12,168 nucleotides of DNA, taken from Bacteroidota bacterium. GTDB taxonomy: Bacteria; Bacteroidota; Bacteroidia; Bacteroidales; Cfx3-03. A program made the translations under genes and the position numbers. Positions within the stretch are counted from its first letter, which is position 1, and every line of letters begins with the position of its first letter. The DNA lies in the NCBI GenBank assembly GCA_030706265.1, contig JAUZOX010000040.1, forward strand, positions 1 through 12,168. The letters run 5' to 3'. This document shows, piece after piece, positions 1-6,299 of the stretch. The notes beneath the pieces were generated by a model. The model was not told the DNA's origin and searched no databases. It saw only the letters and a list, made by a program, of their open reading frames with translations.

Positions 1-21
1 GAGATAATTAGATGACTTTTG

Positions 22-29
22 TATCTTTG
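22..29 (+). promoter_or_regulatory. Candidate -7 promoter element of the first gene
   Basis: TATCTTTG matches the Bacteroidota -7 consensus TAnnTTTG and ends 17 bases before the ATG at 47, which implies a very short leader. The -33 partner would fall at or beyond the left edge of the window, so it cannot be checked. Confidence 0.45.
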
Positions 30-46
30 ATTTAAATCTTGGTAAA

Positions 47-724
47 ATGAAAATTACTCGAAACGTTTTTCTGTTAGTCTGTTTTTTGCTTCTCAGCAAT
101 CTTGCTTTTTCTCAGCAAGAAATCGATACCGCTTCGCTTTCTCCGCGATTTATATTCCCTCATTTTACGGATGGTACTGTTTCATTCAAAGATGGGAATG
201 TGGTCAATGTCAAGTTAAATTATGACACTTTCACAGATCAGATGCAGTTTTTGGCAAACGATAATTCGATGTTGCAAATTGCTGAACCTGAAAAGGTGAT
301 AAAGGTGGTGATATCTAACCGTACCTTTATTTATTATCAGGACTCATTCATTGAAGAGATTATTAATGGTCCCGTCTCTCTTTACGCAAGGCTTCACCAG
401 GAGCGGATTGCCGAAAAAGTCGGTGCTTATGGTGGTGCAAGTCCTGCGGGAAGCATACAATCGTATTCATCGTATTCAGGTGATGGAAATGTTACTAAGC
501 TTAGCAGTGCAGAAGCCGTTTCTTATAAATCCGATTATACTTTTTTTGTTTCCAGCAAGGGAAAAATAAGGATCGTTGCAATTCAAAAAGACCTGCTTAA
601 ATGCTTTTCATCGAATAAGGATTTGATTCAGCAAGAGATGGTAAAGGAAAAAACCAAGTTTAACTCGATTGAATCAGCCAAAAAAATTATCGAGTGGATT
701 AACGCTAACGGCATAAAAGATTAG
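47..724 (+). CDS. Exported protein of unknown function (Bacteroidota type)
   Basis: This 225-residue protein was not assigned to a named family. Residues 1-22 form a signal peptide: Lys and Arg near the N-terminus, a Leu/Phe/Val-rich core, then a small-residue end (LAFS) before QQE, so the mature protein should be periplasmic or cell-surface. No lipobox cysteine sits at the cleavage site. The mature N-terminal half is rich in predicted strands and carries a 'DGTVSFKDG' stretch followed by 'NYDTFTDQMQFL'. A Gly/Ser/Tyr-rich linker occupies about 127-146, and a basic, helical tail ends the protein. From memory this layout resembles a widespread family of short secreted hypothetical proteins in Bacteroidota, but that is an impression and not a match. 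No catalytic motif is visible. A TAnnTTTG box lies directly upstream and a 436-base spacer follows, so it is probably a single-gene unit unrelated to hydF. Confidence 0.82.
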   Translation: MKITRNVFLLVCFLLLSNLAFSQQEIDTASLSPRFIFPHFTDGTVSFKDGNVVNVKLNYDTFTDQMQFLANDNSMLQIAEPEKVIKVVISNRTFIYYQDSFIEEIINGPVSLYARLHQERIAEKVGAYGGASPAGSIQSYSSYSGDGNVTKLSSAEAVSYKSDYTFFVSSKGKIRIVAIQKDLLKCFSSNKDLIQQEMVKEKTKFNSIESAKKIIEWINANGIKD

Positions 725-1160
725 ATCTGTCGGGATTGGTTCGGGCAAAAGATAATCAGACTGTTCTTTATTTAAAATAGTATAGGCGACCCCCAATAGT
801 TTAATTTACGGATAAATGTTTTGGGGTCTGAATAGCCGTGTGTATATTCTCTATTATTTTTTTGGACAGAGTTGGGGTTTACGGGTGCCCAATACATAAG
901 ATGAGCACCTATGACTTGCAGGTATCACTCTGTTTAACAAGAAAAGGGAAAGGGGAGGTGTAGAACTAAAGGCTTATTAAAGAATCAAAGAAGAAGCATT
1001 TTAAACAGCAAGCTACAGTGACTTATGTTTTTTAGCTTTTTCATTTGCCGTCAGCTTTATTACAGTCGGGGTTTATTTTTAATGGATTTATTTAATCATA
1101 CAAGTATCTGAAATCCTTAACCTAATTCTTGTTAATTTTGTAATTCAATACTGAAATATT
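725..1160. other. Non-coding spacer between the secreted protein and hydF
   Basis: No convincing reading frame or tRNA was seen in these 436 bases. The part from 785 to 933 is more G/C-rich than the AT-rich tail and holds two possible foldbacks: GACCCC 788-793 with GGGGTC 823-828, and ACAGAGT 866-872 with ACTCTGT 927-933 enclosing GGTGC 884-888 and GCACC 905-909. An AAAGGGGAGG purine tract lies near 948-957 but has no start codon with an open frame behind it. The last 30 bases carry a candidate hydF -7 box. A small RNA or a decayed gene is possible but not shown. Confidence 0.5.
1133..1140 (+). promoter_or_regulatory. Candidate -7 element upstream of hydF
   Basis: TAATTTTG fits TAnnTTTG and ends 20 bases before the TTG start of hydF. 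No clean TTG is found at the -33 distance; only CTG at 1108-1110 with a 22-base spacer. The match is weak and could be chance in AT-rich sequence. Confidence 0.35.
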
Positions 1161-2384
1161 TTGAAAGGAAAAGAATCAAAACCACATATAGGTATTTTTG
1201 GCCGCAGGAACAACGGTAAGAGCTCACTGATCAATGCACTGGCGGGTCAGGATATTGCGATCGTTTCCGGTATTGCAGGAACGACTACTGATCCCGTTAA
1301 AAAATCAATGGAGATAACCGGACTGGGTCCTGTTATTCTTGTTGACACTGCCGGAATTGATGATGTTGGAGAACTTGGCTCGAAGCGGGTCGAGAGGACC
1401 GTGGAAGCTTTAAAAACGGTAGATTTGGCCATCCTTGTCATTGCTCAAAATCAGTTTGATCAACCTGAACTTGATTTAATCGGCCAGTTTAAGGAATATG
1501 TCATTCCCTTTTTTATAATTCATAACAAAAGTGATATTCAGCATCTGGAGATTAATTTATCTGATCGTTTATCCAAAAAATTCTTGACGGATGTCTTGGA
1601 GTTCACTTGTCTGAACCCGGACAAAGATAACCTGGTTGCTGCAATACGCAAATACATGCCGCAGTCTGCTTATAAGACCAAGACATTGGTGGGTGATTTA
1701 ATTAAGTATGGGGATGTGGTCTTGCTCATTACTCCGGTCGATATCGAGGCCCCCGAAGGCCGGTTGATATTACCGCAGGTACAGGTGATACGCGATATTC
1801 TCGATCATGATGGGGTTGCCGTCGTTGTTAAAGAGCGTGAAGTCGATGCCTATATCCGCAAAATGTCGCCACCACCTTCACTTGTCATAACTGACAGTCA
1901 GGTCTTTTTAAAAGCAGATGCCGCTATTCCAAAGCACATCCCGCTAACGAGTTTTAGCATCGTGCTTGCACGTCAAAAAGGTGACTTCGAAAGTTATATC
2001 AAAGGGACGCCTGCAATTGGAAAATTGAAGGATGGTGACCGTGTCCTGATGCTGGAATCATGTACACATCATGTGACCTGTGATGACATCGGGCGTGTAA
2101 AGATTCCACGATGGCTGAGTAATTACACCGGAAAGCAGTTGAAATTTGATGTGGTATCGGGCCTTGATAAATTACCGGTAAATATTCACGAATATGCATT
2201 GGTGGTACAATGCGGTGGGTGCGTAATTACGGGGAAACAACTCATTTCAAGGCTTAAGCCGGCTGTTGATGCCGGAATACCTGTAACCAATTACGGTATG
2301 GCCATTGCTTATTCGCATGGAATCTTTGAACGGGCCGTTGCTCCATTTCTGAAGCTTTTCAATGGAGAAGACGATTATTTATAA
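1161..2384 (+). CDS. hydF: [FeFe]-hydrogenase H-cluster maturation GTPase HydF
   Basis: HydF is the GTPase scaffold that carries the 2Fe precursor of the H-cluster and delivers it to apo-[FeFe]-hydrogenase in the cytoplasm. The 407 residues fit the family's usual length. The GTPase domain shows the P-loop GRRNNGKS (14-21), GTTTDP (40-45), DTAG (62-65) and NKSD (122-125). The C-terminal cluster domain has C301-x-H303 and, after 46 residues, Q350-C351-x-x-C354; the family motif is usually written with His where Q350 stands. The start is TTG: an in-frame TGA lies at 1152-1154 and the first internal Met (50) lies beyond the P-loop, so no ATG start can work. No Shine-Dalgarno sequence precedes it. 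hydE, hydG and a hydrogenase structural gene are not in the window. The SDR gene follows after 30 bases, probably in the same transcript. Confidence 0.95.
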   Translation: MKGKESKPHIGIFGRRNNGKSSLINALAGQDIAIVSGIAGTTTDPVKKSMEITGLGPVILVDTAGIDDVGELGSKRVERTVEALKTVDLAILVIAQNQFDQPELDLIGQFKEYVIPFFIIHNKSDIQHLEINLSDRLSKKFLTDVLEFTCLNPDKDNLVAAIRKYMPQSAYKTKTLVGDLIKYGDVVLLITPVDIEAPEGRLILPQVQVIRDILDHDGVAVVVKEREVDAYIRKMSPPPSLVITDSQVFLKADAAIPKHIPLTSFSIVLARQKGDFESYIKGTPAIGKLKDGDRVLMLESCTHHVTCDDIGRVKIPRWLSNYTGKQLKFDVVSGLDKLPVNIHEYALVVQCGGCVITGKQLISRLKPAVDAGIPVTNYGMAIAYSHGIFERAVAPFLKLFNGEDDYL

Positions 2385-2414
2385 ATCTTGTAAACATGAA
2401 ACAACCAGTGGAAG

Positions 2415-3119
2415 ATGAATATTATCGTTACAGGAGCCAGTAAGGGAATTGGATATGAAATTGTACGTGCTTTTGCAGCCCGCGAAGGTTGCAAGATCAT
2501 TGCAATTGCCAGAAACGAAACGGCATTGTTGAGGCTGCGCGAAGATTGCAAATCTTCTTTTCCCGACTCAACCGTTATCCCAATAACCTTTGATCTTACT
2601 TTATCGGCATACAGAACAGAATTACTGCCCAGGATTGAGAAACATTTTAGCAGGGTTGATGTTTTGATTAATAATGCCGGGAAGATGATCAACAAACCTT
2701 TCGACGCCATATCAGAATACGAATTCGACACCTTGATGGATGTGAATGTGAAGTGTGCGTTTAAAATGATCAAACTGTGTTTGCCGATGATGCATAAAAG
2801 CGCTCATATTGTGAACATTGGGAGCATGGGGGGCGTTCAGGGTTCCGTTAAATTTGCGGGGTTGTCGGTATATAGCGCAAGCAAAGGGGCCTTGGCAATC
2901 CTTACCGAATGTATGGCAGAAGAGTTGAAAAGCAAGCATGTAAGCATTAATTGCCTTGCTTTAGGAGCCGTTCAAACCGAAATGTTTCAATCGGCCTTTC
3001 CGGGCGCAAAAGCTTCCAATACACCGGTGCAAATTGCGCATTTTATAACCGATTTCGCCCTTAATGGACAGAATTTTTATAATGGCAAGATATTACCGGT
3101 ATCGGTGAGTACGCCCTGA
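2415..3119 (+). CDS. Short-chain dehydrogenase/reductase, substrate unknown
   Basis: A classical SDR oxidoreductase of 234 residues, cytosolic, NAD(P)-dependent. The order of motifs is complete: TGASKGIG (6-13) for dinucleotide binding, NNAG (86-89), and the catalytic set N111, S137, Y153 and K157 (YSASK). An Arg at 33, just after the second strand (AIARN), is often associated with NADP(H) preference; that is inference. The length is slightly short for the family and the C-terminal substrate-binding part is compact, so the substrate cannot be named. Resemblance to 3-oxoacyl-ACP reductases is generic to the superfamily. The ATG at 2415 follows GGAAG and lies 30 bases after the hydF stop, consistent with cotranscription. 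rseC starts 58 bases downstream. Its location between a hydrogenase maturase and the Rnf genes hints at redox metabolism but does not identify the role. Confidence 0.92.
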   Translation: MNIIVTGASKGIGYEIVRAFAAREGCKIIAIARNETALLRLREDCKSSFPDSTVIPITFDLTLSAYRTELLPRIEKHFSRVDVLINNAGKMINKPFDAISEYEFDTLMDVNVKCAFKMIKLCLPMMHKSAHIVNIGSMGGVQGSVKFAGLSVYSASKGALAILTECMAEELKSKHVSINCLALGAVQTEMFQSAFPGAKASNTPVQIAHFITDFALNGQNFYNGKILPVSVSTP

Positions 3120-3177
3120 ATGGCAATGACATTTAGGATGTAGGTCAATCAGGCATTAATTATGGAGGAAAAATTTT

Positions 3178-3585
3178 ATGGATGAGGTATCACACATGGG
3201 GGTTGTGGAAAAAGTCGAAGGTGATAAGGCTACGGTACGCATCACCTCTTTTTCAGCTTGCTCGGCCTGTAAATCGAAAGAGTTTTGTACGATGTCTGAG
3301 ATGAAAGAAAAGTTTGTCGAAGTGCAGCTCAAAGAAAATCAGGAAGTAAAAGATGGGGATAACGTAAATGTGGTTATAGCGCAGAAACAAGGCGACATGG
3401 CGGTCATTCTGGCCTATGCCATTCCGATCATCATTTTCATAGGACTTTTGATAGGGGCAACTGCATTGCATACAAGCGAACTGATGGCAGGGATCATTGC
3501 ATTGGCGGGGATTGGAGCCTATTTTTTGATTCTGCGACTTTTTAAAAATAAAATCGAAGGTAAGTTTATGTTTTATATAAAATAA
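3178..3585 (+). CDS. rseC: RseC/MucC (SoxR-reducing) family membrane protein
   Basis: This 135-residue protein has the RseC layout: a short N-terminal beta-type domain with a cysteine cluster (C28-x2-C31-x5-C37, in 'SACSACKSKEFC'), then two membrane helices at about 74-96 and 101-121, and a short basic tail. In gammaproteobacteria RseC works with the Rsx/Rnf proteins in reducing the SoxR iron-sulphur cluster. In Bacteroidota a homologue commonly precedes rnfB, where it may help assemble or tune the complex; its exact job there is not established. It is somewhat shorter than E. coli RseC (about 159 residues). A strong GGAGG at 3164-3168 supports the ATG at 3178. No TAnnTTTG box was found just upstream, so it probably belongs to the hydF-SDR transcript. 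A 472-base spacer separates it from rnfB. Confidence 0.9.
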   Translation: MDEVSHMGVVEKVEGDKATVRITSFSACSACKSKEFCTMSEMKEKFVEVQLKENQEVKDGDNVNVVIAQKQGDMAVILAYAIPIIIFIGLLIGATALHTSELMAGIIALAGIGAYFLILRLFKNKIEGKFMFYIK

Positions 3586-3620
3586 ATATCATCTTTAAGG
3601 ATAATGATATATTTATTTTT
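3580..3620 (+). terminator. Weak AT-only hairpin with T tract after rseC
   Basis: AAATAAATATCAT (3580-3592) can pair with ATGATATATTTATT (3604-3617) apart from a two-base bulge, and TTTTT ends the right arm at 3620, followed by GTTTTTATT. The left arm overlaps the rseC stop codon. The stem contains almost only A-T pairs, so termination may be partial. It would separate the hydF-SDR-rseC transcript from rnfB. Confidence 0.35.
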
Positions 3621-3777
3621 GTTTTTATTCATCTTACAGCGAACTCCTGTCATGCGATAGATCATGATTAGCAATCAAAAACACGTTACTTTGTTCAGAT
3701 GCAAAGGGATTAATACCAATTAAATATATTTGACTTTTTTATCGAACGGTAATAAAATATACTTTTATATAATTGAC

Positions 3778-3843
3778 AGAATCGAAAAGGCTATTGTTAA
3801 TTAATTCACAAACAATAATTTAAGTGTAATTTATAGCGATTCT
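3778..3843. repeat. Nested inverted repeats in the rnfB upstream region
   Basis: The outer pair is AGAATCG (3778-3784) and CGATTCT (3837-3843), exact over 7 bases. The inner pair is TATTGTT (3792-3798) and AACAATA (3811-3817), also exact over 7 with 12 bases between. The inner element has the size of a dimeric repressor site. AT-rich sequence can produce such pairs by chance. Confidence 0.35.
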
Positions 3844-3924
3844 AAAAAGTGTTTTAACGGCATTGATATTCAGTAAAATACAACTTTTTTTGTGAGGGTT
3901 TACAGACAAAAATAAGGGTATTCT

Positions 3925-3974
3925 ATTGATAATCAATTGCGTGATAAATTGATTTTTTTGACCCTAAAATTGAT
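3925..3974. repeat. ATTGAT repeat cluster with a 13-base palindrome
   Basis: ATTGAT occurs in direct orientation at 3925-3930, 3948-3953 and 3969-3974, with starts 23 and 21 bases apart (about two helical turns). The first copy is also half of the palindrome ATTGATAATCAAT (3925-3937). The last copy contains the TTG proposed as the -33 element of the rnfB promoter. A further copy lies at 3862. This is a plausible activator or repressor site. It resembles an FNR box (TTGAT-N4-ATCAA) in its half-sites only; the spacer is one base, not four. Confidence 0.4.
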
Positions 3975-4002
3975 TAGACCAGATTAATTGTTTTTACATT
4001 TG
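3970..4002 (+). promoter_or_regulatory. Candidate promoter of the rnfBCDGEA operon
   Basis: TACATTTG (3995-4002), followed by CC, fits the Bacteroidota -7 box TAnnTTTG. TTG at 3970-3972 stands 22 bases upstream, slightly more than the usual 19-21. Transcription would begin near 4008, leaving a leader of about 50 bases before the rnfB GTG. Confidence 0.5.
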
Positions 4003-4044
4003 CCAACCTTTTCTAAATTTATTTATCAAAAGCAAAAACAAAAA

Positions 4045-4050
4045 GGGAGA
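4045..4050 (+). promoter_or_regulatory. Ribosome binding site deciding the rnfB GTG start
   Basis: GGGAGA lies 7 bases before GTG at 4058. No in-frame ATG is available upstream after the promoter, and the first internal Met (12) would cut the membrane anchor, so this site fixes the start. Confidence 0.7.
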
Positions 4051-4057
4051 TCAACTT

Positions 4058-4918
4058 GTGAACTCAATTATTCTTTATGCTGTTTTGGCTATGTGTGCCA
4101 TTGGTATCGTAGCTGCCATTATCCTATATATTGTTGCCCAAAAATTTAAAGTGATTGAAGACCCGCGCATTGATGAGGTAGTCGAGATACTGCCCGGAGC
4201 TCATTGTGGCGGATGCGGATTTCCCGGATGCAGAAGTCTGGCAGAAACCATTGTGAAGCGTGGATCGCTCGAAAACCTGAATTGTCCGGTAGGCGGCAAA
4301 AAAGTGATGGGAGAAATTGCAGCCGTATTAGGGCTGGTAGCCGAAGAGAAAGAACCTATGATCGCCGTTGTGCGTTGTTCCGGTTCAAAATCAAATGCTC
4401 CTGTTAAGGTTCAGTACGAAGGAGCATCCAGTTGTTCGTTTTTAAATCAGCTTAATGCCGGTGAGAGCGGTTGTCCATTTGGCTGTCTCGGCCAGGGCGA
4501 TTGTGTCACTGTCTGCAAGTTTGATGCGATTTCAATAGATCCTGTGAGCGGTTTGCCGGTAGTCGACAATGATAAGTGCGTGGCTTGTGGCGCTTGCGTT
4601 AAAGCTTGTCCGCGACAAATCATTGAAATAAGATACAAAGGGAAAAAAGATCGGCGCATTTATGTTTCGTGTGTAAACAAGGAAAAAGGTGCAATTGCCC
4701 GCAAGAACTGTTCTGTGGCTTGCATAGGCTGTGGAAAGTGTGTTAAGGTTTGTCCTTCGGAAGCGATTACTCTCGAAAATAATCTGGCTTACATTGATTT
4801 TGAAAAATGTAAACTATGCCGGAAATGTGTCAAAGAGTGTCCCACGGGAGCGATTACAGAATTAAATTTTCCGGTGAGCAAAGAAATGACAAAGGTCACT
4901 TCTGAAATTGAGGCATAA
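4058..4918 (+). CDS. rnfB: Rnf complex subunit B, long multi-cluster ferredoxin form
   Basis: RnfB is the entry point for electrons from reduced ferredoxin into the Rnf ion pump. An N-terminal membrane helix (about 4-27) anchors it at the inner face of the membrane. A four-cysteine domain follows: C50-x2-C53-x4-C58-x17-C76. Then come four further cysteine groups: C139/C143/C149/C153 (C-x3-C-x5-C-x3-C), C174/C177/C180/C184, C222/C225/C228/C232 and C251/C254/C257/C261. The last three have classical [4Fe-4S] spacing. C107, C126, C205 and C218 are additional cysteines. At 286 residues it is much longer than E. coli RsxB (192), and it matches the extended form found in ferredoxin-oxidising anaerobes. 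The GTG start is supported by GGGAGA upstream. It is the first gene of the operon; rnfC follows after 49 bases. Confidence 0.96.
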   Translation: MNSIILYAVLAMCAIGIVAAIILYIVAQKFKVIEDPRIDEVVEILPGAHCGGCGFPGCRSLAETIVKRGSLENLNCPVGGKKVMGEIAAVLGLVAEEKEPMIAVVRCSGSKSNAPVKVQYEGASSCSFLNQLNAGESGCPFGCLGQGDCVTVCKFDAISIDPVSGLPVVDNDKCVACGACVKACPRQIIEIRYKGKKDRRIYVSCVNKEKGAIARKNCSVACIGCGKCVKVCPSEAITLENNLAYIDFEKCKLCRKCVKECPTGAITELNFPVSKEMTKVTSEIEA

Positions 4919-4953
4919 TCACTGATACGAATTAATTGGTATAACAAGACTAC

Positions 4954-4960
4954 AAGGAGA
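4954..4960 (+). promoter_or_regulatory. Ribosome binding site deciding the rnfC TTG start
   Basis: AAGGAGA lies 7 bases before TTG at 4968. No in-frame ATG lies nearby and the first internal Met is residue 132, so this strong site supports initiation at TTG. Confidence 0.75.
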
Positions 4961-4967
4961 AAATCAA

Positions 4968-6296
4968 TTGAAAACCTTCAAGTTAGGGGGGATTCACCCC
5001 GAAGAAAATAAAATTTCGGCTCAACAACCCATTGAGATTGTCCCGATACCTCAAACCGTATATATTCCCGTTTCTCAACATTTGGGAGCTCCGGCCAAGC
5101 CAATTGTTGAAAAGGGCGATTTGGTGAAAACAGGCCAGTTGATTGCCAAAGGGGATGGGTTTATTTCTGCCAACGTGCATTCATCGGTTTCCGGTAAAGT
5201 TGTGAAAGTGGATGAAGTTGTCGATTATTCAGGTTACCGTCGTCAGTCGATCATTATCGAATCCGATGGTGATGAATGGGTTGAAACCATAGACAGGACT
5301 CCTGACTTAAAAAGGGAGTGTGCGTTGGAGCCCAAAGCGATCGTGGACAAGATCAATGAAATGGGAATTGTCGGTATGGGCGGTGCAACGTTTCCTTCTC
5401 ATGTCAAATTAAGTGTTCCACAGGGTAAAAAAGCAGAATATCTCATCATCAATGGCGTTGAATGTGAACCTTATCTGACTTCCGACTATAGGTTAATGCT
5501 GGAAAGAGGGCGCGAAATCATGGTGGGCATCACTATTCTGATGAAAGGTCTGAAGGTGGATAAGGCAATGGTGGGGATTGAAAACAATAAACCGGATGCC
5601 GTTCGACTGATGAAGGATTTGTCATCTGAATTTAAGGGCATCACCGTTCACGCTTTGAGAGTAAAATACCCACAGGGAGCCGAAAAACAACTCATAAAAG
5701 CCCTGGTTAACCGCGAGGTTCCTTCAGGAAAACTGCCTATTGAAGTGGGATGCGTCGTTCAAAATGTCGGTACCGCGTTTGCAGTTTATGAAGCAGTTCA
5801 GAAGAACAAACCGCTCTTTGAGAGAATCGTTACCGTTTCGGGAAAGACGGTTAAAAAGCCATCCAACCTCCTTGCCCGGGTTGGTACTTCCATCAATGAT
5901 TTGATTGTTGTGGCAGGTGGGCTTCCTGAAGATACCGGTAAGGTCATTAGTGGCGGACCCATGATGGGCAGGGCCTTGTCCAATACGGGAGCTCCAATCA
6001 CAAAGGGGACTTCAGGCATACTCGTTATGTCTGAAAAGGAAAGCAAACGGAAAAAAACGATGAACTGCATCCGTTGCGGTCGTTGCTTAAATGTTTGTGC
6101 CATGGGACTTGAGCCCTTCCTTCTTGCCAATTTATCCGAGAATCAGTCCTGGGAGGAAGCTGAAGCCGAGCATATCCTGGATTGCATGGAATGCGGATCG
6201 TGCCAATATACATGCCCGTCTGGCAGGCCATTACTTGATTATATTCGTGTAGGTAAAAATAAGGTTGCACAAATTATAAGAACTAGAAAAAATTAA
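4968..6296 (+). CDS. rnfC: Rnf complex subunit C (NADH/FMN-binding)
   Basis: RnfC is the peripheral cytoplasmic subunit where NAD+ is reduced. The 442 residues show the expected order: an N-terminal RnfC barrel-sandwich region with the typical start 'FKLGGIHPEENK', then the Complex I 51 kDa-like flavin/nucleotide domain with GMGGATFP (136-143) and ECEPYLTSDYR (165-175), then a SLBB-like segment (about 284-340), and a C-terminal pair of [4Fe-4S] motifs, C367/C370/C373/C377 and C406/C409/C412/C416. The length fits the anaerobe form, which lacks the long Ala/Lys-rich tail of the E. coli protein. The start is TTG with AAGGAGA upstream. rnfD begins three bases after the stop, so translation is probably coupled. 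Confidence 0.96.
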   Translation: MKTFKLGGIHPEENKISAQQPIEIVPIPQTVYIPVSQHLGAPAKPIVEKGDLVKTGQLIAKGDGFISANVHSSVSGKVVKVDEVVDYSGYRRQSIIIESDGDEWVETIDRTPDLKRECALEPKAIVDKINEMGIVGMGGATFPSHVKLSVPQGKKAEYLIINGVECEPYLTSDYRLMLERGREIMVGITILMKGLKVDKAMVGIENNKPDAVRLMKDLSSEFKGITVHALRVKYPQGAEKQLIKALVNREVPSGKLPIEVGCVVQNVGTAFAVYEAVQKNKPLFERIVTVSGKTVKKPSNLLARVGTSINDLIVVAGGLPEDTGKVISGGPMMGRALSNTGAPITKGTSGILVMSEKESKRKKTMNCIRCGRCLNVCAMGLEPFLLANLSENQSWEEAEAEHILDCMECGSCQYTCPSGRPLLDYIRVGKNKVAQIIRTRKN

Positions 6297-6299
6297 CGT

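Larger units (their letters stand above)
3586..4057. other. AT-rich regulatory spacer upstream of rnfB
   Basis: No gene is supported in these 472 bases. From left to right the spacer holds the remainder of the weak terminator-like hairpin, an imperfect TCATG/CATGA pair (3650-3667), nested inverted repeats at 3778-3843, ATTGAT motifs at 3862 and 3925-3974, a candidate promoter at 3970-4002, and the rnfB ribosome site at 4045-4050. The size and the clustering of symmetric elements near the promoter suggest regulation of the Rnf operon independent of rseC. Confidence 0.55.

Noticed and set aside
3650..3667. TCATG...CATGA inverted pair
   Set aside because: Only five bases per arm; expected by chance in a spacer of this size.
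3725..3732. TATATTTG as an alternative -7 box for rnfB
   Set aside because: The nearest usable TTG (3691-3693) leaves a 31-base spacer, and the leader would exceed 300 bases. The box at 3995 fits better.
3925..3937. FNR-type binding site
   Set aside because: Half-sites TTGAT/ATCAA agree, but they are one base apart, not four.
5798..6130. Minus-strand open frame of 110 codons inside rnfC, and similar open frames opposite rnfD and rnfE
   Set aside because: They lie opposite strongly conserved genes, have no recognisable domains or ribosome sites, and are explained as antisense shadows.
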